Assembly (NCBI GenBank): GCA_035540495.1
Contig: DATLGL010000047.1
Span: 1-64,000 of the forward strand
Source: DASVEG01 sp035540495
Lineage (GTDB): Bacteria; Actinomycetota; Acidimicrobiia; Acidimicrobiales; CADCTF01
DNA length: 64,000 nt
Direction of reading: 5' to 3'
Shown here: one piece after another, positions 33,692-42,662 of the stretch
How positions within the stretch are numbered: the stretch's first letter is position 1
How the letters are laid out: each line of letters begins with the position of its first letter
The notes under the pieces: model-generated
Seen by the model: only the letters and a program-made list of their open reading frames with translations
Told to the model about the DNA's origin: nothing
Databases searched by the model: none
Made by a program: the position numbers and the translations under genes

Positions 33692-35389
33692 GTGACAGCA
33701 CGTACCCCGTCGCAGCGATCCCTGCTGCTGCGGCTTCTCGCCCTTCTCGCCATCGTCACCTTCATCGGAGCCGCCTGTGGCGGCGGTGATGAAGGGGCCG
33801 AGGGCGAGAACGAGGGCGGCATCGTCGAGAACGAAACCGAAGATGAAGGCGAGCCCCAGTCGGGCGGGTCTGTCTCGATCGCTCTCGAAGCGGAGAGCGC
33901 CGGCTGGCAGCCGTGCGTCGACGCGCACTCGGAGTCCGGCACGATGGTCATGCGTGCCATCTACGACCCGCTGACCGCTCGCGGTGAAGACGGCAAGGTG
34001 CGCCCGTACCTCGCCGAGACCCTCGATTCCAACGACGACGCGACCGAGTGGACGCTGAAGCTCCGCTCCGGCGTCAAGTTCCACGACGGCACCGACCTCA
34101 CGGCCGATGTCCTCAAGAACAACTTCGACGCGGCGAAGCAGCCGTCGTCGCGTTGCTTCGCCGCACTGCAGCCCATCAAGGAGATGCAGGTCGTCGACCC
34201 GCTCACCGTCAAGTACGTGATGAACTCGCCGTACGGCCCCTTCCCGGAGCTGCTCATGGCGTCGTACCCGTACTCGCCGTCAAACGCGGAGGCCAAGGGC
34301 AAGGACGTGTCGGCGAATCCGGTCGGCACCGGGCCGTTCACCTTCGTGAGCTGGGAGCGTGACTCGAAGCTCACCGTGAAGAAGAACCCGAACTACTGGC
34401 AGAAGGGCCTGCCGTACCTCGACGAGGTCGTCTTCCGCCCCGTGACGGACGAAGACGCCCGTCTCGCAGCGGTGGAGTCCGGCGAGGTCGACATCATGCA
34501 CACCCTCCGCCAGGAGACCGTGAAGAACGCCCGCAACCTCGGCGATGCCGTGAACCGCATCGAGTTCGTCGGCAACAACTGCGGTGGCTCGATCTTCAAC
34601 ACGGCTCGTCCGCCGGTGGACGACAAGCGGGTCCGCAAGGCGCTCGCTTACGCCATGAACCAGGAAGAGCTCATCGCGATCCTGGGCGGTGAGGGCATCA
34701 GCCCCAGCTGCACGCAGTTCTTCTCGAAGGACTCGCCGTGGTACTCGGAGAAGATCGCCAAGGCCTACCCGCAGAACAAGCCGGCCGAAGGCAAGAAGCT
34801 CCTCGACGAGTACAAGAACGACCCGGCCCGCTCCGACAAGAAGGCTGCCGGAGCCGAGGTCGTCGTCGAGTTCAACTGCCCGCCGGACCCGACCCTGATC
34901 GCTGTGGCCCAGGGCTACCAGCAGCAGGCGCAGGCCGTCGGCTTCAAGATGAACCTGAACCAGGTCGAGCAGGCCACCCACATCAACAACGCCGTGGGCA
35001 AGCCGCCGTTCACCGACGCCGACTACATGATCAACTGCTGGCGTCTCGGCAGCCAGGGCGACCCTGACTCGGTGCTGTTCAACCAGTACGGCGACCCGAA
35101 CAACAACGCCTCGAACGTCACCAACTTCTCCACGCCCGAGCTGCAGTCGCTGCTGAAGCAGGGCCGTGAGGAGTCCGACCCCGCGAAGCGCAAGGAGATC
35201 TACGAGAAGGTCCACGAGATCTTCAACGACGAGGTCCCCCACGTGTGGACCGGCGCTACGGTGACGTCCGTCGTGTCGAAGCCCGCGGTGAAGGGCATCC
35301 AGGGATGGACCTTCCCGGGCGGGAAGACCAAGGGCAACGGTGCCGAGAACTCCGGCATCCGCTTCGTCCAGGTCTGGGTCCAGAAGTAA
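33692..35389 (+). CDS. ABC transporter substrate-binding lipoprotein (peptide/nickel, SBP_bac_5)
   Basis: 565 aa. A lipoprotein signal peptide ends with the lipobox IGAAC, giving lipid-modified Cys29, then an acidic Gly/Glu linker. The SBP_bac_5 fold is shown by YDPLTARGEDGKVRPYLAETL, WTLKLRSGVKFHDGTDLTADVL, NPVGTGPFTFVSWERDSKLTVKKNPNYW and KRVRKALAYAMNQEEL. It captures peptides or similar solutes outside the membrane and delivers them to the two permeases encoded next. Start is GTG 33692 with AGGAG at 33680. The ligand cannot be determined. Confidence 0.92.
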   Translation: MTARTPSQRSLLLRLLALLAIVTFIGAACGGGDEGAEGENEGGIVENETEDEGEPQSGGSVSIALEAESAGWQPCVDAHSESGTMVMRAIYDPLTARGEDGKVRPYLAETLDSNDDATEWTLKLRSGVKFHDGTDLTADVLKNNFDAAKQPSSRCFAALQPIKEMQVVDPLTVKYVMNSPYGPFPELLMASYPYSPSNAEAKGKDVSANPVGTGPFTFVSWERDSKLTVKKNPNYWQKGLPYLDEVVFRPVTDEDARLAAVESGEVDIMHTLRQETVKNARNLGDAVNRIEFVGNNCGGSIFNTARPPVDDKRVRKALAYAMNQEELIAILGGEGISPSCTQFFSKDSPWYSEKIAKAYPQNKPAEGKKLLDEYKNDPARSDKKAAGAEVVVEFNCPPDPTLIAVAQGYQQQAQAVGFKMNLNQVEQATHINNAVGKPPFTDADYMINCWRLGSQGDPDSVLFNQYGDPNNNASNVTNFSTPELQSLLKQGREESDPAKRKEIYEKVHEIFNDEVPHVWTGATVTSVVSKPAVKGIQGWTFPGGKTKGNGAENSGIRFVQVWVQK

Positions 35390-35441
35390 TCACCTGATTC
35401 ATCGGTTAGCGAACGAGTAGAGGGACGGTCGGACTGCCTTG

Positions 35442-36392
35442 GTGTTGCTGCGCAAGTTGCTCACGTTGGTTCCGACCGTCCTTCTCGTCTCGTTCCTGAC
35501 GTACGTACTCGTCGATCTCCTGCCGGGTGACGCCGCCACGCTCCTCGCTGGCAACGACCCCCGGCAGGAGACGATCGATGCGATCCGCGAGGAGCTCAAC
35601 CTCAACGATCCGCTGCCGGTCCGCTACGTGAAGTGGCTCGGCGACGTCGCGACCGGCGACTTCGGCCGCTCGTTCCGCACGAACCAGCCGGTGCTCGAGG
35701 CGATCGGCGAGCGCCTGCCGATCACCCTGCAGATCGGCCTGATGGCGTTGCTGTTCGCCATCATCCTCTCGATCCCGCTCGGGGTCATCTCGGCCTATCG
35801 GGCCAACACCGCGATCGACAAGACGATCACCACCGTGAGCTTCGGGCTCCTGGCCATCCCCAACTTCGTGATGGCGCTCGTGCTGCTCTACGTGTTCGCG
35901 GTCCGGTTTCGCATCTTCCCCGCGGTCGGCTGGACCCGCATCACCGAAGATCTCGGCGAGAACATCAAACGCTCGATCCTGCCTGCGCTGTCGCTCAGCA
36001 TCGGTCAGCTCGCCGTGTACACCCGGCTGCTGCGCACCGACATGATCGCGACGCTCCAGGAAGACTTCGTGTCGATGGCCAAGGCGAAGGGGCTGCCGAC
36101 GTGGCGCATCCTCTTCACCCACGCCCTGCGGCCGTCGTCGTTCTCGTTGCTCACGATCGTCGGTCTCCAGGTCGGCGGTCTCATCGGTGGGGCCGTGATC
36201 GTCGAGCAGTTCTTCGCCCTGCCGGGCATCGGACGCATGCTGTTCGAGGCCATCTCCCAGCGCGACCTCGTGCTGGTGCAGGGCGTCGTCCTGTTCATCG
36301 GTCTCACAACCGTGCTCGCCAACTTCGCTGTTGACCTCGTGTACAGCGTGCTCGACCCGAGGATCCGCCGTGGCTCGACCCGTGCAGCCTGA
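35442..36392 (+). CDS. ABC transporter permease (OppB/DppB type)
   Basis: 316 aa, six membrane spans. The N-terminal LLTLVPTVLLVSFLTYVLVDLLPGD is typical of OppB/DppB proteins, as is the following periplasmic loop with RQETIDAIREELNLNDPLPVRYVKWLG. The coupling-loop EAA motif is DFVSMAKAKGLPTWRILFTHALRPSS. It pairs with the OppC-type permease to form the channel. TTG 35439 directly before GTG 35442 is an alternative start. The next gene overlaps its end by 23 nt. Confidence 0.92.
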   Translation: MLLRKLLTLVPTVLLVSFLTYVLVDLLPGDAATLLAGNDPRQETIDAIREELNLNDPLPVRYVKWLGDVATGDFGRSFRTNQPVLEAIGERLPITLQIGLMALLFAIILSIPLGVISAYRANTAIDKTITTVSFGLLAIPNFVMALVLLYVFAVRFRIFPAVGWTRITEDLGENIKRSILPALSLSIGQLAVYTRLLRTDMIATLQEDFVSMAKAKGLPTWRILFTHALRPSSFSLLTIVGLQVGGLIGGAVIVEQFFALPGIGRMLFEAISQRDLVLVQGVVLFIGLTTVLANFAVDLVYSVLDPRIRRGSTRAA

Positions 36393-37350
36393 TCTCGATC
36401 CGTCGTCGGACGCCCCGAACGACGGGTCCGCACCCGACCAGCTCGCTGCTCCTGCCGGCGTCGCCGTCGCCGAGCAGGGCATCTCCGCCGGTGCCTCCGG
36501 CGGCGCGGCCATCCAGCTGCCGGCGCCGCCGCGGAAGAAGTGGCGCATCTTCTACTACCTGGCGATCGCATGGCTCGCGTTGATCGTCTTCGCCGCCGTG
36601 TTCGCGGACGTCCTGCCGCTCCGCGACCCGAACTTCCAGGTCGTTCGTGACCGCCTCGCCGCCCCTGGTGAGAAGGGCTACATCCTCGGCACCGACGACC
36701 TCGGCCGCGACCTGTTGAGCCGCCTGGCCTACGGCGCCCGCGTCTCGTTGATCATCTCGATCACCGCGGTACTCATCGGCAGCATCTTCGGTGGAGCGCT
36801 CGGCCTCACGGCCGGCTTCTTCCGCGGCTGGTACGAGCGCATTGTCATGTCGTTCGTCGACGTGCTCCTGGCGTTCCCAGCCCTCGTCCTTCTGCTCGCG
36901 CTCGTCGCCTTCGTCGGTCAGAGCCTGCGGACGATCTCGCTCGTGATCGGCTTCCTCGCCATCCCGTCGTACTCGAGAGTCGCGAGAGCCACCACGCTCG
37001 CGGTGTCGCAACGCGAGTACGTGATGGCGGCACGAGCGCTGGGGGCCAAGTCGTCCCGCATCCTGTTCAAGGAGCTGCTGCCGAACGTCGCGCTCCCGGT
37101 CGTGGCGTTCGGTCTCGTCGCCCTCGGCCTCGTCATCGTCGCCGAAGGCGGCCTGGCCTTCCTCGGCCTCTCGGTCGAGTTCCCGACGGCCACCTGGGGT
37201 TCCCTCATCGCTCAGGGCAAGCGCAGCATCCGCTCGGCGCCGCACCTCGCGCTCATCCCGTCGCTGGTGATGCTCCTCACGGTCCTCTCGCTCAACTACG
37301 TGGGCGACACTCTCCGCAGCCGCTTCGACGTCAGGGAGTCCGCCCTCTAA
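36370..37350 (+). CDS. ABC transporter permease (OppC/DppC type)
   Basis: 326 aa. A long cytoplasmic N-terminus of about 55 residues rich in Ala, Pro and Gly precedes the OppC-type core: RIFYYLAIAWLALIVFAAVFADVLPL, then YILGTDDLGRDLLSRLAYGARVSL, the TDxxGRD signature. The EAA loop is YVMAARALGAKSSRILFKELLPN. GTG 36370 is preferred because GAGGA lies 6 nt upstream; GTG 36382 is possible. Its TAA overlaps the ATG of the ATPase gene by one base (TAATG). Confidence 0.92.
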   Translation: MARPVQPDLDPSSDAPNDGSAPDQLAAPAGVAVAEQGISAGASGGAAIQLPAPPRKKWRIFYYLAIAWLALIVFAAVFADVLPLRDPNFQVVRDRLAAPGEKGYILGTDDLGRDLLSRLAYGARVSLIISITAVLIGSIFGGALGLTAGFFRGWYERIVMSFVDVLLAFPALVLLLALVAFVGQSLRTISLVIGFLAIPSYSRVARATTLAVSQREYVMAARALGAKSSRILFKELLPNVALPVVAFGLVALGLVIVAEGGLAFLGLSVEFPTATWGSLIAQGKRSIRSAPHLALIPSLVMLLTVLSLNYVGDTLRSRFDVRESAL

Positions 37351-38543
37351 TGGCCACTCGTCGGGAACAGCGCCGGCATCAGCGCGAGCTCGACCGGCTC
37401 GCGCAGCCCGATCAAACCCACGTCCCGCCGGCGCCCAGCGGCGGCGGCAGCGAACTGCTGCTCGACGTCGACGATCTCCGGACGTACTTCCGTTCACCCC
37501 GCGGCATCGTCCACGCAGTCGACGGCGTGTCGTTCACCCTCGAGCGGGGCAAGACGCTCGGCGTCGTCGGCGAGTCGGGTTCGGGCAAGACCGTGCTCTC
37601 GCGGTCGATCATGCGGCTCCTCCCTCGCTCGACCACGCTGCACCCGACCGGGCGCGTGATGTTCGAGGGCCGCAACCTCCTCGAGATCGGCGCGAAGGAG
37701 ATGCAGGACATCTGGGGCGAGGAGATCGCGATGGTCTTCCAGGACCCGATGACCTCGCTCAACCCGGTCGTCAAGATCGGCCGCCAGATCACCGAGGGCC
37801 TGCGTCACCACCTGGGCATGAGCAAGGACGACGCCAAGGAAGCAGCGATCGCGCTGCTCACCAGCGTCGGCATCCCCGAGCCCATCCGCCGCCTCAACCA
37901 GTACCCGCACGAGCTGTCGGGCGGCATGCGCCAGCGCGTCACGATCGCGATCGCGCTCGCGTGCGGACCCCGCCTGCTGATGGCCGACGAGCCGACGACG
38001 GCGCTCGACGTGACGGTCCAAGCCCAGATCCTCGACCTGCTGCAGAAGCAGCAGCGTGAGCGGTTCATGGCGATGGTGCTCGTCACCCACGACCTCGGCG
38101 TCGTCGCCGGCCGCACCGACGAGATCATCGTCATGTACGCGGGAAAGGTCGTCGAGAAGGCCCCGACGTACCACCTCTTCCACGAGATGCGCATGCCCTA
38201 CACCGAGGCGCTCCTCAAGTCGATCCCGCGGGTGACGAACCCGAGCCACACGCGGCTCCAGGCGATCGTCGGCCGCCCGCCCGATCTCGTGAAGTTGCCG
38301 ACGGGGTGCAAGTTCGCGCCGCGCTGCCCGTACGCGCAGGAGAAGTGCCTCGAGGAGGACCCCCCGCTTCTGCCCGGGCCGACGCCCGGTCACGAGTACC
38401 GCTGCTGGTTCCCCGTCGGCACGCCCGAGGGAACGGCTGCGCTCGAGCGCAACATCCGAGAGCACCGCGTCCCCGGCATGGACAACCCTGCCGCGCAGCC
38501 CGTACCGCCCGACGTCCTCGAACAGTTGGAGAGCAACGCCTAA
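37350..38543 (+). CDS. ABC transporter ATP-binding protein (OppD/DppD type)
   Basis: 397 aa. Walker A GESGSGKT, Q-loop FQDPMTSLNP, signature LSGGMRQRV, Walker B LLMADEPTTALD and H-loop THDLG are all intact. The C-terminal oligopeptide-transporter domain carries GCKFAPRCPYAQEKC, the Cys cluster seen in Opp/Dpp ATPases that can hold an iron-sulfur centre. An extra 35-residue N-terminal extension rich in Arg and Gln precedes the ATPase fold. It powers the importer together with the next gene. Confidence 0.93.
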   Translation: MATRREQRRHQRELDRLAQPDQTHVPPAPSGGGSELLLDVDDLRTYFRSPRGIVHAVDGVSFTLERGKTLGVVGESGSGKTVLSRSIMRLLPRSTTLHPTGRVMFEGRNLLEIGAKEMQDIWGEEIAMVFQDPMTSLNPVVKIGRQITEGLRHHLGMSKDDAKEAAIALLTSVGIPEPIRRLNQYPHELSGGMRQRVTIAIALACGPRLLMADEPTTALDVTVQAQILDLLQKQQRERFMAMVLVTHDLGVVAGRTDEIIVMYAGKVVEKAPTYHLFHEMRMPYTEALLKSIPRVTNPSHTRLQAIVGRPPDLVKLPTGCKFAPRCPYAQEKCLEEDPPLLPGPTPGHEYRCWFPVGTPEGTAALERNIREHRVPGMDNPAAQPVPPDVLEQLESNA

Positions 38544-38546
38544 GTC

Positions 38547-39590
38547 ATGGCCGGCACCGGAAAGGCGCATCTGCGCAAGGACGCGCTCCTGCGCGTGGAA
38601 GACCTCGTCGTCGAGTTCCCTGCGGGTCCTGGCCGAAAGGTCCACGCCGTCTCGGGGATCAGCCTCGATCTGAAGGAAGGCGAGACCCTGGGGCTCGTCG
38701 GTGAGTCGGGCTGCGGCAAGTCGACGACGGGCAAGGCGATCATGCAGCTCCCGCCGCCCACGCGAGGGTCGGTGATCTTCGAGGGTCGCGATCTCGTCAA
38801 GCTTCACGGCGAGGAGCTACGTCGCACGCGCCCGCAGCTGCAGATGATCTTCCAGGACCCGATCTCGTCGCTCAACCCGCGACGCAAGATCAAGGAGATC
38901 ATCAGCGAGCCGCTGTCGATCTGGGGTCGCACCGAGGCCGTGGCGAAGGTCGACGAGGTGCTCGAGGCCGTCGGCCTCGACCCGGTCGCGGTCGCCGATC
39001 GCCGGCCGCACCAGTTCTCCGGTGGCCAGTGCCAGCGCATCTCGATCGCCCGGTCGCTGGTGCTCGACCCCAAGGTGATCATCTGCGACGAGCCGGTCTC
39101 GGCGCTCGACGTCTCGGTGCAGGCCCAGATCCTGAACCTGCTGGAAGACATGAAGGCCCGCTACCAGCTGACGCTGGTGTTCATCGCCCACGACCTCGCC
39201 GTCGTGAAGAACGTCAGCGACCGCGTCGCGGTCATGTACCTCGGCAAGGTGTGTGAGGTCGCGGGCTCCGACGACCTCTACGAGCAGCCCCACCACCCGT
39301 ACACCGCGGCCCTCCTGGCGTCGATCCCCGAGCCGAACCCGGAAGCCCGCCCGTCTGCGGCGGGGTTGAAGGGCGAGCTGCCGTCGCCCCTCGACCCGCC
39401 CTCCGGCTGCCGCTTCCGGACGCGATGCCCGCGTGCGCAAGATCGCTGCGCGGCCGAGGAGCCGCTCATGCGCGAGGTCGAGACCGACCACTTCGTCGCG
39501 TGCCACTTCCCGCTGAGCGCCCCGGTCGCCCCGCCCCGGGAAGAGCTCGAGCGGGCGGAGCAGCAGCACCTGGCCTCGCTGAAGTCTTGA
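38547..39590 (+). CDS. ABC transporter ATP-binding protein (OppF/DppF type)
   Basis: 347 aa. Walker A GESGCGKST, Q-loop FQDPISSLNPR, signature FSGGQCQRI (Cys in place of the usual Arg/Met region residue), Walker B IICDEPVSALD and H-loop AHDL. The C-terminal cluster is GCRFRTRCPRAQDRC. It starts 3 nt after the OppD stop. With the four preceding genes it completes a peptide-type importer. The last four bases overlap a TTG that opens a possible 29-codon frame. Confidence 0.93.
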   Translation: MAGTGKAHLRKDALLRVEDLVVEFPAGPGRKVHAVSGISLDLKEGETLGLVGESGCGKSTTGKAIMQLPPPTRGSVIFEGRDLVKLHGEELRRTRPQLQMIFQDPISSLNPRRKIKEIISEPLSIWGRTEAVAKVDEVLEAVGLDPVAVADRRPHQFSGGQCQRISIARSLVLDPKVIICDEPVSALDVSVQAQILNLLEDMKARYQLTLVFIAHDLAVVKNVSDRVAVMYLGKVCEVAGSDDLYEQPHHPYTAALLASIPEPNPEARPSAAGLKGELPSPLDPPSGCRFRTRCPRAQDRCAAEEPLMREVETDHFVACHFPLSAPVAPPREELERAEQQHLASLKS

Positions 39591-39676
39591 AGACCTACCG
39601 ACTGATCATCGCGGCGTTGATCTGCGCGGTCGTGATACCGCTCGCCTTCGTGGTGCAGCTGCTGATCGCTCGTTAG
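39587..39676 (+). CDS. Possible 29-residue single-span membrane peptide
   Basis: TTG at 39587 overlaps the OppF stop (TTGA), the same coupling used by real genes in this window. The 29 residues start with KTYR, contain one hydrophobic stretch (LIIAALICAVVIPLAFVVQLL) and end with IAR, so they would cross the membrane once. The peptide may be a transporter accessory. Against it: size, TTG start and lack of any known family. Confidence 0.35.
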   Translation: MKTYRLIIAALICAVVIPLAFVVQLLIAR

Positions 39677-39696
39677 GGCTAACGGGGCCTGCTGGG

Positions 39697-39702
39697 TAGG
39701 CT
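39697..39702 (+). promoter_or_regulatory. Putative -10 element (TAGGCT) of the lpdA-E2-lipBA unit
   Basis: TAGGCT ends 9 nt before ATG 39712 and no ribosome-binding site is visible, in line with a leaderless mRNA. Confidence 0.45.
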
Positions 39703-39711
39703 CCGCCACAT

Positions 39712-41118
39712 ATGGCCGAACAGTTCGATGTCGTCGTGATCGGAGGCGGTCCAGGAGGCTACGCGGCCGCGTTGTACGGCGCAGCCGCTGGGCTCAACAT
39801 CGCCGTCGTCGAGAAGGACAAGGTCGGCGGCACCTGCCTCCACCGGGGATGCATCCCGGCGAAGGAGTTCCTCGAGACCGCGTCGACGTACCGCCACGTC
39901 GCCGGCGCGAAGGAGTTCGGGATCACAACCGACGCCCCGCAGCTCGACTTCGGCGTGAGCCAGGCGCGCAAGCAGAAGGTCGTCGACCAGCTGTGGAAGG
40001 GCCTGTCCGGCCTGATGAAGCGGCGCAAGATCACGACGATCCACGGCACCGGTCAGTACGTGGGCCGGGGCACCGTCAAGGTCTCCGACGGCACCGAGCT
40101 CAAGGGGACGAACGTCATCCTCGCTGCGGGCTCGGTGCCTCGCACCATCCCCGGCTTCGAGATCGACGGCAAGACGATCATCACGAGCGACGAGTTCCTG
40201 ATGCTCGAGAAGATGCCCGCTACCGCGGCCGTGATCGGTGGTGGTGCGATCGGCTGCGAGTTCGCCTCGACGATGTCTGACCTCGGCGTGAAGGTGACGA
40301 TCCTCGAGGGGCTGCCGAAGATCCTTCCGGGGTGCGACAAGGAAGTCGCCGACGTCGTCGTGAAGTCGTTCAAGAAGCGCGGCATCGACATCCGCACGAG
40401 CGCGCAGGTGAAAGGTCACACGCCGAAGGGTGACGGCGGCACGACCGTCGAGTTCGGCGAGGGAGAGTCGCTCGACGTCGACGTGGTCGTCGTGTCGGTG
40501 GGCCGGCGCCCGAACTCGGACGGACTGCTCGGCGACGGCACCGCGGTCGAGGTCGACGAGCGTGGCTTCGTCCGCACCGACGAGTGGCTGCGCACGGGCG
40601 AGGAGAACGTCTACGCGGTCGGCGACCTCATCTCGACCGGCACCGGCGTCCACCCTGCCCTCGCCCACGTCGGCTTCGCCGAGGGCATCCAGGTCATCAA
40701 GACGATCCTGAACGAGAAGACGGTACCGGTCGACTACGGCAAGGTCCCGTGGTGCATCTACACGTACCCGGAGGTCGCCTTCGCCGGGTACTCGGAAGAG
40801 GCGGCGAAGGAGGCCGGCCTCGACGTCGTCGTGAAGAAGGACCCGTTCATCGGCAACGGCCGGGCGCTCATCCTCGGCGAGCCGGAGGGCATGGTGAAGG
40901 TCATCGCCGAGAAGCGACCGGACGGGAAGGCGGGCACCATCCTCGGTGTTCACATGGTCGGACCGTGGGTCACCGAACAGCTCGGGATGGCGTACCTGTC
41001 GGTGAACTGGGAGGCGACCGTCGAAGAGGTCGCGCAGTTCATCCAGCCGCACCCGACGCTGTCGGAGGTGTTCGGAGAGACGGTGCTCGCGCTCACCGGC
41101 CGCGGGCTTCACACCTGA
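39712..41118 (+). CDS. lpdA: Dihydrolipoyl dehydrogenase (E3)
   Basis: 468 aa. FAD-binding VVVIGGGPGGYAAA, redox disulfide Cys42/Cys47 in GGTCLHRGCIPAKE, NAD-binding VIGGGAIGCEFAS, the second FAD motif NVYAVGDLI and the active-site QPHPTLSEVFGE near the C-terminus are all present. It reoxidises dihydrolipoyl groups of 2-oxoacid dehydrogenase complexes and passes electrons to NAD+. The sequence CLHRGC rather than the common CLNxGC is a minor variant also seen in actinobacteria. It is followed by E2 and by the lipoylation gene, so the three serve the same cofactor. E1 is not in the window. Confidence 0.95.
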   Translation: MAEQFDVVVIGGGPGGYAAALYGAAAGLNIAVVEKDKVGGTCLHRGCIPAKEFLETASTYRHVAGAKEFGITTDAPQLDFGVSQARKQKVVDQLWKGLSGLMKRRKITTIHGTGQYVGRGTVKVSDGTELKGTNVILAAGSVPRTIPGFEIDGKTIITSDEFLMLEKMPATAAVIGGGAIGCEFASTMSDLGVKVTILEGLPKILPGCDKEVADVVVKSFKKRGIDIRTSAQVKGHTPKGDGGTTVEFGEGESLDVDVVVVSVGRRPNSDGLLGDGTAVEVDERGFVRTDEWLRTGEENVYAVGDLISTGTGVHPALAHVGFAEGIQVIKTILNEKTVPVDYGKVPWCIYTYPEVAFAGYSEEAAKEAGLDVVVKKDPFIGNGRALILGEPEGMVKVIAEKRPDGKAGTILGVHMVGPWVTEQLGMAYLSVNWEATVEEVAQFIQPHPTLSEVFGETVLALTGRGLHT

Positions 41119-41135
41119 GGAGCTGAGGCACAGAC

Positions 41136-42656
41136 ATGGCCGAGATCACGATGCCCCAGCTGGGCGAGACCGTCACCGAAGGCACCATCACCAAGTGGCT
41201 GAAGAGCGTCGGTGACCGCGTCGAGGAAGACGAGGTCATCTACGAGGTGTCGACCGACAAGGTCGACTCGGAGGTGCCCTCGCCGGTCGCGGGGTACCTG
41301 GCCGAGATCAAGGTTCCCGAAGGCGAGACGGCCGAGGTCGGTGCCGTGCTCGCGGTACTGAGCGACTCGCCGCCCGACGGCGCCGCGGGCAGCGGCGGCG
41401 ACGCTGAGCCTGCCTCCGCCGGCGAAGCCGCTGCTCCTGCCGACGGCTCCGGCGGCGGCGATCCCGAACCAACGGAAGGAACCGACGTCCCCGCGGGAGG
41501 CGGCAACGCCCCCGACCCGACGGGCGCCGCTCAGGCCGAGTCCGTCCAGCCGGAGACGCCGACGGAGCAGCCTGCGCCCACGCCTTCGGCCGACGCCACG
41601 CAGGCACCAGCCGGCGCGCCTCCCGCGTCAGCCGACGGCGACTCCATGCTGTTGTCGCCCGTCGTGCGCCGGTTGATCGCCGAGCACAACATCGACCCGT
41701 CGCAGATCAAGGGGACGGGCACCGGCGGGCGCATCACCCGCAACGACGTGCTCGCCGTCGTCGAAGGCGGCGGAGCCGCGGCAGCCGCGCAACAGAGCGC
41801 CACACCACCGCAGCAGCAGACACCGGCACCCGCCGGTCAGGCAGCGCTCGCGCCCGGTGCGTCCGCGCCGGCCGCGTCTGCGTCGGGCGCGTCCGCCGCG
41901 GCGACCGCGCGCCAGGCACCGTCGGTCGCAGCCACCGCGGGCGATCGCGACGAGGTGGTCCCCTTCTCCAACATCCGCAAGCGGACCGCCGAGCACATGG
42001 TGCGCTCGCTCGCGACGTCCGCGCACACGCTCGTCGTGATCGAGGTCGACTACCAGAACGTCGCCAAGGTGCGGAACGCCGAGAAGGACACCTTCAAAGC
42101 CGCCGAAGGGATCAGCCTCAACTACCTCCCGTTCATCGCGCGGGCGGTTGTGGACGCGATCCGCGAGTTCCCCCACGTCAACGCCTCGGTCGGCGACGGC
42201 GAGCTGATCGTCCACCACTACGTGAACCTCGGCGTGGCGGTCGACCTGAACTTCCAGGGCCTCATCGTCCCGGTCGTGCAGGACGCTGACGGCAAGCGGC
42301 TGCGGGCGATCGCTCGCGAGATCGCCGACCTCGCGAACCGGGCGAGGGCGAAGAAGCTCGGCGCCGACGACATCGCGGGCGGGACCTTCACCCTCACGAA
42401 CGCCGGGCCCTTCGGCACGCTGATCACCGCGCCCGTGATCAACCAGCCTCAGGTCGCGATCCTCGCGACGGACGGCGTGAAGCCGCGGCCCGTCGCGATA
42501 CCGCTGCCGGACGGTAGCTACGGCATCGCGGTGCACCCGGTCGGCAACCTCGCGCTCTCGTTCGACCACCGCGCCTACGACGGCGCGTACGCGTCAGCGT
42601 TCCTCGCCAAGGTCAAGGAGATCCTCGAGACGCGCGACTGGTCGTCGGAGCTCTGA
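41136..42656 (+). CDS. 2-oxoacid dehydrogenase E2 component (dihydrolipoyllysine acyltransferase)
   Basis: 506 aa. One N-terminal lipoyl domain with the lipoylated Lys42 (STDKVDSE), a 100-residue Ala/Pro/Gly/Glu-rich swinging linker, a peripheral-subunit-binding domain (LSPVVRRLIAEHNIDPSQIKGTGTGGRITRNDVL), a second Ala/Pro-rich linker and the catalytic domain with His478 and Asp482 in FDHRAYDG. It transfers the acyl group from lipoate to CoA. Sequence alone does not tell succinyl from acetyl or branched-chain E2; SucB-like use is likely. A GAGGAG-containing leader precedes ATG 41136. Confidence 0.93.
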   Translation: MAEITMPQLGETVTEGTITKWLKSVGDRVEEDEVIYEVSTDKVDSEVPSPVAGYLAEIKVPEGETAEVGAVLAVLSDSPPDGAAGSGGDAEPASAGEAAAPADGSGGGDPEPTEGTDVPAGGGNAPDPTGAAQAESVQPETPTEQPAPTPSADATQAPAGAPPASADGDSMLLSPVVRRLIAEHNIDPSQIKGTGTGGRITRNDVLAVVEGGGAAAAAQQSATPPQQQTPAPAGQAALAPGASAPAASASGASAAATARQAPSVAATAGDRDEVVPFSNIRKRTAEHMVRSLATSAHTLVVIEVDYQNVAKVRNAEKDTFKAAEGISLNYLPFIARAVVDAIREFPHVNASVGDGELIVHHYVNLGVAVDLNFQGLIVPVVQDADGKRLRAIAREIADLANRARAKKLGADDIAGGTFTLTNAGPFGTLITAPVINQPQVAILATDGVKPRPVAIPLPDGSYGIAVHPVGNLALSFDHRAYDGAYASAFLAKVKEILETRDWSSEL

Positions 42657-42662
42657 GCCGAC

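Noticed and set aside
41400..41950. Low-complexity Ala/Pro/Gly-rich DNA as a separate repeat element
   Set aside because: It is the flexible linker of the E2 protein, as expected for swinging lipoyl domains.
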